From: Anodontia alba
Taxonomy: Eukaryota; Mollusca; Bivalvia; Lucinida; Lucinidae
NCBI GenBank assembly: GCA_964016985.1
Contig: OZ024831.1
Location: 83,656,136 to 83,720,135, forward strand
DNA length: 64,000 nt
Reading direction: 5' to 3'
The notes below the pieces were generated by a model, which was given only the letters and a program-made list of their open reading frames with translations, had not been told where the DNA came from and searched no databases. Position numbers and translations under genes: made by a program. Below are positions 30,209-41,073 of this stretch, in pieces. Numbering within the stretch: the first letter of the stretch is position 1; every line of letters begins with the position of its first letter.

Positions 30209-33200
30209 GAAGACACTTTACATGAAATATCAAATAGAAAGGAAGGCAATGATCAGGAATCGATACAATTACCTAACCCCTTCTGTCCAAGACACCAAAG
30301 GAAAAGAAGCGCGTACTTAAAGTAACTGCACCACAATCAAAACAGTTTCGTCGCCCCCCCCCCCTCTGCACCCGCCCCACCCTCTTCGCCCCTCCCCCCA
30401 CCCCCCCCCCCCCCGCGCACCCCCCCACACATATACACAAAGAAAGAAAAAGTAGCCCATAGAGTGGTAAAGGTTAAGTGCTTGAAATGTGAGATTTGGC
30501 ATAAAATGAGTGCTCGGGGCACGCGAGAACAGAACAGCGAAAATCCAATTCAGCTTGCGCATGCGTGCAGCCTGGGTGTAGCATTTACGGTTGTTGTTTA
30601 TGCTATAAATTCCATACTGATGATGAGGATGATACGCCTCTTTCAACATTATTTAAGCCGTATCGTGAAGGGATAATAATGAAAGCCTCTCCGCGGGTAT
30701 GCGAACAACGAAGGTCGTAGTCAGCCTGCGTTTGGTTTAAACATATCTTATTTTTCATGTTACATAACATTATACATTGTACCACATAAGAAAGAGAATC
30801 AGAAAGAAAATATGACTACTTATTTAGTTCTTCTCTTGCGTTTGCAGTCCAGTCAGGGCCTTTTCTTCGAAATATTTTTCAATATACCTCGATTCTGCTG
30901 GCGGTCAACGAAGGTCCTGATCGGACTGTGCGAATCTGATTTTATTCTTGTTTATTTCAGAAAACCTGGTTTTCGTTTTGACCAACCCTGAAAGTATCTA
31001 ATATATAGCTTTGGCCATCTCTGAAAGTATCCATTATACAGCTTTGACCACCTCTGAAAGTATCCATTATATAGCTTTGGACAGGTCTGAAAGTATTCAT
31101 TATGTAGCTATGGCCATCCCTGAAGGTATCCATTATATAGCTTTGATCAGCCCTGAAAGTATCCATTAAATAGTCTTACGACATGAAAGTCGTAACAAAG
31201 GAATGAAGCATAACTGAAAAATTTTCCCGCCGGTCTGTCCGGATAAAAATCCAATGCTCTAATCACTGAACCAAAGAATCGACTCCACTGACGCAGTTGT
31301 CAGAGAGTGAATATATACCTACAAGCTATGCGAAATCTGCCAAGGCAGATAATCGAGTGCTAGGCCGTAACACTCCTCCTTTTCAAGGAAGTCATCATTT
31401 ATGATGACGCAAAGCCATTTTTGGCGAAATAAAGTCCAATCTCGGACGAGCCCCCATCTTACGACATGAAAGGAATGAAGCATAGCTGAACAAATTTCTT
31501 GCCTGTCGTGGGATTCGAACCCGGTCTGTACGGATAAAATTCCAGTGCTCTAATCACTGAGCCAAAGAGTCGACTCCCTGACGCAGTTATCAGAGAGTGA
31601 ATATATACCTACAAGCTATGCGAAATCTGCCAAGGCAGATAATCGAAGGAAGGATAAGAAATGATCATCTGAGCATTGTTCACCAAAATGAAATACTACC
31701 GTTTCCATTATACAGATTTAGCCAGGTCTGAAAGTATCCATTATATACCGTAGCTTTGGCCAGCTCTGAGAGTATCCATTATATACCGTAGCGCTGGCGA
31801 GCTCTGAGAGTATCCACTATATACCGTAGCTTTGCCAGCTCTGAGAGTATCCATTATATAGCTTTGGCCAGCTCTTAAAGTACCCATTATATAACTTCGG
31901 CAAGCCCTGAAAATATCCATTACATAGCTTTGGCAAGCCCTGAAAGAATCCATTATATAGCTTTGTCCAGTTTTGAAAGTATCCATTATATAGCTTTGGA
32001 CAGCCCGGAAAGTATCAGTTATATAGCTTTGACCAGGTCCAAAAATATCAATTATATACCGTAGCTTTGGCCAGCTCTGAAAGTATCCATTATATATCTT
32101 TGGCCAGATCTAAAAGTATCCATTATATAGCTTTGGCCAGCTCTGAAAGTATCCTATATATAGCTTTGGCCAACTCTGAAAGTATCCATACTATAGCTAT
32201 TTCGGTTACATCATCAACTGGGTACTCAGTGGTCTGTTCCTGTAAACCATGTGGTATATTACATATCGAGCTGTTGAAAAGGGTTGTTCGCCTGCAACAA
32301 TACCTATATACTGTTCTGGGATTAGTTTTTTTCCACAAAATTAATAGCTTGACAAAGCCAACAAACAAACTCATTGTACAAGAAACCGGCGGGATGTCGG
32401 TGCTCACGCACATAAATTGATGAAAGCCCCCTTTTTCACAGGATTTGCAGACTAGAAACTGTCAAATTTTAAGTGATGTTTGTTTCAATCATTATGAAGC
32501 ATGAACTTTTAAAACTGCGTTTACTTTAGCTACTTTGGCTTATTAAGAATGTGTGAGCTAGTTCACAATGGGCCAATGCATGCAGATAGGCCCCTGCAAT
32601 ATGGTGATATTTCATATGACCCAACAGGTAGAATACTTCATATACAGAATAGAAATCTAAAGTATATCAAGCAGGAAAGGCAACCAAACGGAAAATTTGC
32701 CCTGCAGAAAAAAAAGTTCATTGCTGTGTGCAATCTGTGTTAAATTTCTTGACAGTTCGGCCTTTAATTGATGGTTACTTTCTCTGCCATGAGAACATAA
32801 AACACTTAACAAAGTATCGATTTTCCTATATAGTATCCAAGTCCAGTTATAACATAATTCGGTTTATCAGCAGCTTTTTTTTTCAGAATACATTCCTTCA
32901 GAATTGGTAGTCACCGAAATGGCAGTAAAAGGAGTGGCACTGGCACTATCATGAAAATAGGGCATTGGAATTCGAAGGTTTTAACACGTATATTAAAATT
33001 TTAATATTATCTTCTCATATAATTATTGTAAAAGTTGTGATGTGCTTAGTGATTGTAGAAGTTTGGCTAGTTGAGGATTCCCTTGTGAAAAGCTCGTAAA
33101 ATGGGTTGCCAGGACCTGTCTTCGTTATATAGTTATTTCCTCTGAAGCTAATTTGATAGATTTGGTAGGGATGAAGAAGAGGACCAGTAAGCGTTTCGCG

Positions 33201-36200
33201 TACAAGATAGACAACTCTCACTTTCTTTGTTATATAATTATCATCCTTGAAGCAAAAATCATAGACGCTTCCTTGTGCGCTCCATCACTTTGATACCCTT
33301 GGACATACTTTGGTAGAAATGAAGAGGGGGACCAGGAGGCGTGTCACGTGCAAGAGAGACAACTCTCACTACCATCGTTATGTAATCTCCCATGAAGCCG
33401 AAATCTGGTGCAGGCCATAACTCCCATACTGTTTGAGATAATTTGTTAATATTTGGTAGGAATGAAGAGGAGGACCAGTAGACATGTCGCGTGCAAGAGA
33501 GACAACCTCACTTTATTTATTATGTAGATATCTCCCTTGGAGCAGAAATTGTAGACTCATCCTTGTGCACTCCATTACTTTGATACCCTTAGACATGTTT
33601 TGTTAATATATAGTAGGAATGAACAGGAGGACCAGTAGGCATGTTGCATGCAAGAGAGAGACAACTCTCACTGTCTTTGTTATGTAGTTATCTCCCCTGA
33701 AGCCGAAATCTTGTGCAGGCCATAACCCCTATACTGTTTAAATTAATTTGATAATATTTGGTAGGGATGAAGAGGATGACCAGTAGGGGGACAACTCTCA
33801 CTTTCTTCATTACGTAGTTATCTCCCCTGAAGCAGAAATCATAGACGCATCCTTTTGCGCTCCATCACTTTGATACCCTTAGACAAATTTTGATAATATT
33901 TGGTATGAATGAAGAGGAGGACCAGTAGGACCAGTCGCCTGCAAGAGAGACAACTCTCACTATCTTCGTTATGTAGAAACCTTGTGCAGGCTAACTCCCA
34001 TACAGTTTGAGATAATTTGATAAAATATGGTAGGGACATACATCTGGTCAAATAGGAGTGTCGCATGCAAGAAGGACAACTCTTGCTCTGTTCTTTTTCT
34101 AGTTGTTGAACGAATTAGAAATTCTTATGCACTTCATAACTTCTTAATGGTTTGAAATGTTTTGATAATATTTGGTAGCGGCATATATGACCAGAAGGCG
34201 TGTTTCTTGCAAGAGAGACAACTCTCACTTTCTTCGTTATGTAGTTGCATACCCTGAAACCGAAATCTTGTGCACGCTTTAACTCCCATACTGTTTGAGA
34301 TAATGTGATAATATTTGACAGGGACATATAATCAGGTCAAGTAGGAGTATTGCATGCAAGAAGGACAACTGAAATCAAAGTAAAAAGTTATGCCAATTTT
34401 TCTGCGATGTCATCATTAACATCAACGGAAATATTAGATTTTGAGAATTTATGTCCGTTTTAATAGTGACAGCTCTTAATGGTCAAACTCTATTTGCATA
34501 TTGCGTTTGTCTTTTGATCTCGTATATTTTTTTTTTATAAATTTTACTTCTGTGAGGTAATGTGCAGAATTCTTTCAGAAAATGTAGCAATACATTGATT
34601 TCAACGGTAATGTCAGAAAATGACAAATAATTATGTCCATTGTCTGTATTTGTATGCATGCGCACAGAAAAAAATATGAAAACTAAGACTTTATAGTTTA
34701 TATTTTATTATAACCTAAACGAATGATATGTCAGTATGAGAAAACAATGTAAGACGTATAACAAAACCTAAGGCACCAAATACTGAAACTAAATAACATT
34801 TATTAAGATTTCCTTCAAATAAATTTACTATTTCTTTATGTATCATCATTGTAAAATTATATATATCACATATTATAAAGATGGCACTCTTTTGACAGAA
34901 TTATGAGGTACATATGTACTTTGTTAAGCAAAACCATTTTAAAGCACAATCCATGTTCAAGCAGCAAGTGGATTTGTTCGTTCGATCACGGCTTCAAACA
35001 GGTATATGCAAAAGTACTGATGCAAGCTGCATAATAACAATATGTAAGCAAAACTCCAGAAAAGAGGGGGTATCATAATAATATTTTTCTTTATTCTCCT
35101 TGAAAACATTTGTTATGGGTACTCATTAGAAGCGCCCTGTCGAGGCGCTTCTAATGAATACCCATAACAAATGTTTTCGAGGAGAAAAAAAGAAAACAGA
35201 TAATTTCATGGAGAAATAAGAAAAAAAATCAATACTTTTCGGTAGAGAAATACTTTATCTGGAGCTATGTGTAAGATAAAAGAAAAAAAGAACAAAAATC
35301 TTATGTGAATGGATCCTCCTCACTGGAGAGCACTCTGACCTCCAATTTTGTTGCCTCCTTCTCAAAAGGGGGCTACTCTGAAAGAGAAAATAATTGCTCC
35401 TTCTAATATATCAATTTTTTCTCTTTATGAGCTGCCCCTGTGATAAGAGAAAGCCAATTATTTTTCTGCTAGAGTGGTCACGCTTTAAAACTGAGGCAAA
35501 TACTTTCAATTCTGAGGTCCGTCAGGTAATCATTCCCACGTGTATGGAATAACAAAGTCAACTCCTGACAATACTATATGCAATATGACGGCCCACGTGT
35601 ATGGAATAACAAAGTCAACTTCTGACGTTACTATACAATATGACGTGCCATGCGTATGGAATAACAAACTCCTGACAATACTATACAGTATGACGTGTAC
35701 GGTAAATGTCCAAAAAGCGAACACTATTTTTTCCTATAAATTTACTTTTTATGCAGTTGTTTCTTTAACTACTAAGTGGAATGACAAACAATGTAGACCC
35801 TGATCAGACTTCTCCCTCTGGAGTAGTCTGATCTGGGTCTGCGCTGTAGTATATGCCATTTTGTTTTTCAGAAATTTTGGTGTAGAAAAGTTTAGGACAT
35901 TTGCTGTGCATATAAAAAGGACACATTATTTACCTATGTATATATTTCTGTGCTAAACATATAATCTGTACTTTGGCCATAGTCCAAATACATGTACCTT
36001 ACATTGCAAGTCAGCACCCTGCATCTAAGGGCCATATTCAGACTTCTGGTCAAGTTTAAGGTCAAGGTCACACACAGCCTATCATCCCACTGCAGATACA
36101 ATTGGTAGACGATATTTTAAATATCGTCTACCAATTGTATCTGCAGTGGGATGATAGGCTGTGTGTGACCTTGACCTTAAACTTAAAACTGTTTATTATA

Positions 36201-39200
36201 TGGCTATAAATATTGACTGATTGAAGATGTGCGATAAAATCCGAGGAGCAAGCGTGCAGATTAAAAAAAAAACAACAAAAAACTGCAGCGACATTTTTTC
36301 TGACTTTTAAAAAAAAAAAAGCCCATCTGAAATTTCTACAGCAAAGCATATATTGTATGCACGCGCACAGAAGAAAATTTAATAAAAGAAACTTTATAAT
36401 TCATATTTTATTTTAACCTGAACGAATGATATGACAGAATGTAACATATACAATGGAAATGAATCAATGCTGTAACTAAATAGCACTTATCACTGCAATG
36501 GTCATCAAATAAATGTACAATTTCGTTAATGTATCATTGCTGCAAAACTACAAACATATCACATATAATAAAAATACACGATGGCACTCTCGTGACAAGA
36601 TTATGAGGTACTACTGATGTGACAGTGTATTGGTACCCTGAAAAATAGTCCGTCTAAAATCAGAGTGTACGGAGTAGATGAGGTATACAGTGTAGGATAA
36701 AAAAGACTGCATTGTTCTGTCTATTTCAGACAACAGAAGGTCATTCAAGTTTGTGACCCTGAATAGAGGGGTTTTTCGGACATCACATGACGGGCGATGC
36801 CATGTGTCTTCGAAGTGGTCAGACGACATGAAAATCCCAGGATCTGTTGCTGACTCAAGTGGCCATCACATGACACCAACACCTGGATCTGATTATGGAA
36901 CTGTAGAAGGTGAGAGACTTTTTAACTCTCAACATTGTAGTCGATGGAGAAATTAATAGGGTGTGCTGAGGTTGACCCAGGAGGTTTTCTGAGAGGAGGT
37001 CGTGGGGGGGGGGGTTGGATTTAATCATATTACTTAATCACGGTATTGGGACAGACAGGCCTAAGCAAACAGTGTAGACCAAGATCAGACGCCGCACAAC
37101 GCGGCGCCTGATTAGGATCTACAGTGTTTGCCACTCACCCAGCAATTTTACACACATTCATAGGTAGTAAAATGGACTTGTTGAAGAGAAGTATAAGGAA
37201 AAATGTCCCAAATTTGCGTAAACACTGATCAAAATGCTCCTATAGCAGTGTGTGCCGAGTCTAAGCTGTCAGCTGTCCGAATATTCAGGGTAAATAAGGC
37301 ATTATATTCTAGGCAGCCAGAAAGGAGCACACGGATTTCGCAAAAAATACACATATTGTTGCCTCGGCGAGGTGTTCCTAATGAGTACTCAGAATATACA
37401 TATTCATAAAGAAGCTAAAAAAACTGATGCGCACTCTTATCTGGCGCTGTCTATGACCATCGCGTCATCACTGATTCTGTAAGCAAGAAACGAAGGCCCT
37501 GATAGCTTGTGCTAACGGGTAGGCTGATCTGGGCCTATGCTGCCTGCATGTAGGGTCCTTTGCTGTCGTTGCTTGTCGAATGCATACTCGCATGGTGAAA
37601 AACAATGGCTAGAACCTATATATAAACAATGACGGACCAGAAAAATCTGCGTATCCATGCAGCCAAACGGCGCTTGATTTCTGTTGTTTTGAAGATGATT
37701 TTTGTTGTCCGCACACAATGTATTCAAACAGCTATGCGCATAACAATTAACCATCTAAAGAAAAACAAAACAGATTAAGTAACGGAATGTAAGATAAAAC
37801 AAAAGAAACAATACTAAAGAAGCTACACCTCCAAGGCAGATCACTCACAGGCTGATTAGACTCTTTACACGGCACTCTGTGTATAGTCAAGGGTTCACGG
37901 ACAGTGAAGACGCACCAGCCTGTGCGGATGCGCAGGCAGATCTGAGTCTTCTTCGCTGGGTGCACATGCAGTCTTATAGGAAACATTGTGCCCTGCCTAA
38001 TTTTATGTGTAATCCACTCTTATGTAGAGCTTTACTAATACTGATAATGATGTTCCTCAGTCATTTCTTTATCTTAAGCTTGGTGATTGCAATGCTATTG
38101 CTTTGTGTGTGTTCTTTGATGATGACCGATTAGACAACTCTTAGCTCTGAACTGTCAGCTGCATATCGTGCGAGAACATTCTGATGAAGAATCTTTGCAT
38201 CGGCTCTGAATTTCCACTGCTGGTACCTTCTCTGCTTTGCAGATTCTCTGCTTACTATAATAACAAGTATAATAACACATGTACTTAAATACTCAACATA
38301 GGGTTATGAAATACACATTGATGGAAACGCCAATAAAACTCACTCATCCTTCAACGCTGCCATATTTGTATGTTAAATTTCTAATTGTCAGTAATACCAT
38401 AATCAAACTTACACAACAGGCTCCTTATATTAATTTTTACAGGGATCCAAAGCAAAACCCGTGTTAGTCAAACAACCGTGTTGTATCAAAACAAAAAGGT
38501 ATAGATTATATGAGAAAAAAAAATGACCATTTATGTTTGCATTCAACACTTTCGGGTCAATTTTCAAACCGTCTGAACCGTCTTATAGTAATGCGTCTTA
38601 TAAAGAAGTTACAGTGTGGTCTCATCACAAAATGTAAAACATGTATTAAAATGCACATAAAATGGTTATATATATTCCAGTCAATAATGTAACAAATATT
38701 ATATGAATGTCAAACCTAATCAAATCATAAACAAACAATATCAATATACTATAAACAAACCACAAACACGTATTTATATAATTTTGACTTCTGACTATTG
38801 TGGTACGACAATCTGTGCTGTAAAAGTTAACCCTTAAAGCACCAAGCAAAATTTGTAGCTGACGACATTCTATTTTTTTTCCTGAGAAAATAAGTCTTGA
38901 AAGTTCATGTGAATCGTCTGCATCAAGCAGATGATTCACATGAACTGTCAAGACTTATTTCCTCTGAAAAAAAACAACAGGAAATCAACATTGTTATCTG
39001 CTGCAGTTGTGACTGACACTTAAAGCGCCGAGTAACATTTGTAGCAGACGACATTCTATTTTTTTTATTTTTCATGGAAAATACGACTTGATATTTCAAG
39101 TAAATTATCTGCTTGGCAGGCTATTCACATGAATAATTTTCTTTTGATATGTGCTCCCAGTATCCTTGCTGTCTGATCAGAATCTTTGCTGGGTGCACTG

Positions 39201-39710
39201 TGGATAGCCATGGTTTCAACTCTTCTGTAGGAGTGCAGCGAAAGACTCTGATAAATATGTGTGCATATGCAGGCTTGTTCACTGGGCGCATATGTGTGTG
39301 CACATGCGCAAGATGATATGAGTTTTCACCGGGCGCGTATGTAGTTAGGTACAATGTATATTTACTCAAATTACTCATGTCAAGGCACACTGGCCTTTGT
39401 TTGCACAGTTTCTATATATAAAAGTAAAAAAGATTGCCTTTGCAAACAAATAACACAGTACAGATAGAAAATGGGAGCCTCGGTTTTATTGAAACTCTTC
39501 ATTAGCAGTAATGAAGTTTGCAACACTGCTTACGCCTTCCAGCGTATACATAAGCAGAACTCCATTTTCAAAGATACCACAATGGGCCCAATGATCCCAA
39601 AGGAAATGAAATTATATAATCTGCACTATGATGAAGTACGGGGAAGTATGTCTGAATACAGACTATATTCCAATACACTTCGATTTCAAGCAAGTTCTCA
39701 AACATATTAA
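30209..39710 (+). CDS. Tentative gene, Tyr-rich C-terminal tail (4 exons, 5' partial)
   Basis: Proposed exons: 30209-30321, 32530-32627 (or from 32548), 36730-36909, 39574-39710. Acceptors include a strong CCCATTATTCTAG and CTGTCTATTTCAG; donors are GTAACT, GTAGAA, GTGAGA. Phases 2, 1, 1 all fit, giving 175 residues and a stop. The peptide runs EDTLHEISNRKEGNDQESIQ at the start, then QYGDISYDPT, SDYGTVED and HYDEVRGSMSEYRLYSN near the end. The spaced Tyr motifs (YGDI, YDEV, YRLY) would suit a cytoplasmic tail with SH2-binding sites, but no transmembrane or extracellular exon was found and I recognise no family. AATAAA signals lie downstream around 40330-40370. Exon 3 is the best supported; the chain as a whole could be coincidence. 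Confidence 0.35.
30351..30436. repeat. C-rich low-complexity stretch
   Basis: Runs of 7-16 Cs with sparse interruptions. The Gly-rich minus-strand open frames are artefacts of it. The adjacent CATTATTTAAGCCG block (about 30612-30690) is a fragment of SINE family 2. Confidence 0.85.
30979..31173. repeat. 33-bp minisatellite, left block (about 6 units)
   Basis: Unit CTGAAAGTATCCATTATATA, then GCTTTGGCCAGCT. It stops exactly where the LTR-like element 31174-31646 begins and resumes at about 31699. Confidence 0.95.
31174..31646 (-). mobile_element. TRIM-like LTR element with tRNA-like sequence in its repeats (element 2)
   Basis: Read on the minus strand: a direct repeat (plus 31457-31646), then the primer-binding-site-like TGGGGGCTCGTCCGAGAT (31439-31456, one base from the tRNA-Pro type), about 60 bases, a purine tract GAAAAGGAGGAG (31373-31384), then the second repeat starting TGTTACGGCC (31174-31372). 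The repeats share about 170 bases. The right one holds box A TGGCTCAGTGATT and a perfect box B GGTTCGAATCC; the left one has lost box B through a deletion. No coding capacity. The 5' repeat lacks the TGTTACGGCCTAGCAC start. Confidence 0.72.
31699..32200. repeat. 33-bp minisatellite, right block (about 15 units)
   Basis: Same unit as 30979-31173, some units extended by CCGTA after ATATA. The 11-residue repeats (MDTFRAGQSYI on the minus strand) come from the 33-base period and are not a gene. Confidence 0.95.
33040..34375. repeat. Diverged tandem repeat, about 8-9 units of roughly 150 bp
   Basis: Each unit has GTAGGAATGAAGAGGAGGAC, then CAGTAGGC, GCAAGAGAGACAACTCTCAC, then TTATGTAGTTATCTCCC and GAAATC. 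Units alternate between CATCCTTGTGCGCTCCATC and CTTGTGCAGGCCATAAC versions, suggesting a two-unit higher-order repeat. Spurious minus-strand frames of 60-75 codons result. Confidence 0.85.
34650..34925. repeat. Duplicated segment, copy 1 (copy 2 at 36350-36612)
   Basis: Both copies share ATGCGCACAGAAAAAA-like, TTATAACCTAAACGAATGAT, ATTTAC/ATGTAC-ATTTC and GATGGCACTCTTTTGACAGA, then ATTATGAGGTAC, in the same order over about 270 bases. They flank the hairpins at 35084-35212 and 36052-36184. Confidence 0.8.
35084..35212. repeat. Palindromic repeat, CTCATTAGAAG family
   Basis: Arms GAAAACATTTGTTATGGGTA, then CTCATTAGAAGCGCC, around CTGTCGAGG; a nearly intact hairpin of about 115 bases. Confidence 0.9.
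35535..35695. repeat. Three tandem units of about 55 bp
   Basis: Each reads CACGTGTATGGAATAACAAA, GTCAACTCCTGAC, then ACTATACAATATGACG; the third has lost GTCA. Confidence 0.92.
36052..36184. repeat. Perfect 133-bp palindrome
   Basis: Arms 36052-36117 and 36119-36184 (66 bases each) are exact reverse complements around one T. The left arm begins AAGTTTAAGGTCAAGGTCAC and ends GGTAGACGATATTT. Unlike the other hairpins here it has no GCCTCGGCGAGGC core and no relative elsewhere in the window. Confidence 0.97.
36350..36612. repeat. Duplicated segment, copy 2
   Basis: Diverged direct copy of 34650-34925 about 1.7 kb away; it includes AACCTGAACGAATGATATGA and GATGGCACTCTCGTGACAAG. Confidence 0.8.
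38865..38985. repeat. Foldback repeat
   Basis: GACTTATTTCCTC pairs with GAGAAAATAAGTC, and the inner arms are AAGTTCATGTGAATCGTCTG and CAGATGATTCACATGAACT. The leading GACGACATTCTATTTT is shared with 39045-39130 and, in diverged form, 43200-43360, defining a small family. Confidence 0.85.
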
Positions 39711-40380
39711 TGCTTTATAGGAAACACATAAATGAAGATACCCAGGAAATGGTGCCACCACAAAGCACAGACTTCCCGAGGTGCCAAAAGAAGAGATGAA
39801 GAACAACAATGACAAAACACACGTCCGTATGACGCACGAGCAAAGAAGCTGTTTAATTCATGCCTGTCCATGGAATTTGCTATACGTTGTCATAGTTCAC
39901 GGTGTCTGTGGACAGACACCGAACGCTCTAATAATGATTTCTGTGCAGATTTGCAAGCTCATCAGGATTATCGCTGTCCATATGCGTACCGAGGACACCT
40001 TTATGTTAAGAGCCACCAATGTGTTTTTGCTATATATATTAAAATGAAAGTACATGTGTTCTTGGTAAGGATACGTGTACTATTGCTACTATTGTTTACG
40101 ATTTGATTATTTTGTGGGTCATTTGCTTACAATGAAAGCAGTGAAATTAAAATATATGGCTTTCATTCCTCCTTTCTTCTATGTTACTGTCTCCTTCTCT
40201 GTTCTAATTTCATTCAGTGTATGAAACATGAATTTTTATAGAAACTACAAAAAAAAACAAAAACACATGTATATTAATATTGTTTTTTAACGATTCTGTA
40301 AATGTCTAAATAGATTAAGTAAAAAAAGAAATAAATACATAGTCCCGAATGTCATCTTAGATACAAGAAATAAAGAACTA
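39711..40380. other. Possible 3' UTR of the tentative plus-strand gene
   Basis: No open frame with support. AATAAA motifs lie at about 40330 and 40366. If the plus-strand gene is real, this is where its transcript would end. Confidence 0.3.
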
Positions 40381-40384
40381 GAAA

Positions 40385-40790
40385 ACTGCCAAGTGTCAGA
40401 CCAAATACAATAGAAAAACAGTGCGATTTATAAGGTGTTAGCTAAAATGCGGTAAAATACCGGTGAGATACATGTACATCTTGAAAGTTCCGGTTAAAAT
40501 GCAGTAGAACATCAGTGAGATTCATCAAGTGTCAGACAAAAATGCAATAGAATATCAGTGATTAACATGTATATGAAATATCAGATAAAATGAAGAGATA
40601 AGTGTCAGATTCATCAAGTAATTAAAATTAGAGTAGACTATTAATGAGATTCACTAAGTATAAGATAAAATAGAGTATAAAACCATAGAGATTCATCAAG
40701 TGCTAAAGAAAATACAAGTGAATATCCGTGAGCATTCGTCAACTGTCAGACAAAATACAGTAACATATCACCAATGTAAAAGTTCATCAT
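40385..40790. repeat. Diverged tandem repeat, about 55-60 bp unit
   Basis: Six to seven degenerate units built on GATTCATCAAGTGTCAGACA, then AAATACAGTAGAATATCAGTGA. Confidence 0.8.
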
Positions 40791-41073
40791 CTACTTGATA
40801 TATCTAGGCAAATTCGGTAACAAGTCCATTTGAATCCCTAATTACATGTCTTGAAATAGCTCGATGAGTGGCAAGCTGTGAAGACCCTAATCTGGCGTCT
40901 GATCTGACTCTACACTGTTTTGGCTTTAAGCCAGAATACTTAGGATAAACAGGTATCTTTTTAAAAATGTCAGTAAAGATGAACAGTTTCCTCATATCCG
41001 CTGTCTTCTTTGCTCGTTCTAGAGAAGACCTTTCTTTTGGAGAAAACCAGAACCGGACATTCCTCAGCCTGCT

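Noticed and set aside
30317..30649. Gly-rich minus-strand protein
   Set aside because: It is the translation of a C-rich low-complexity run.
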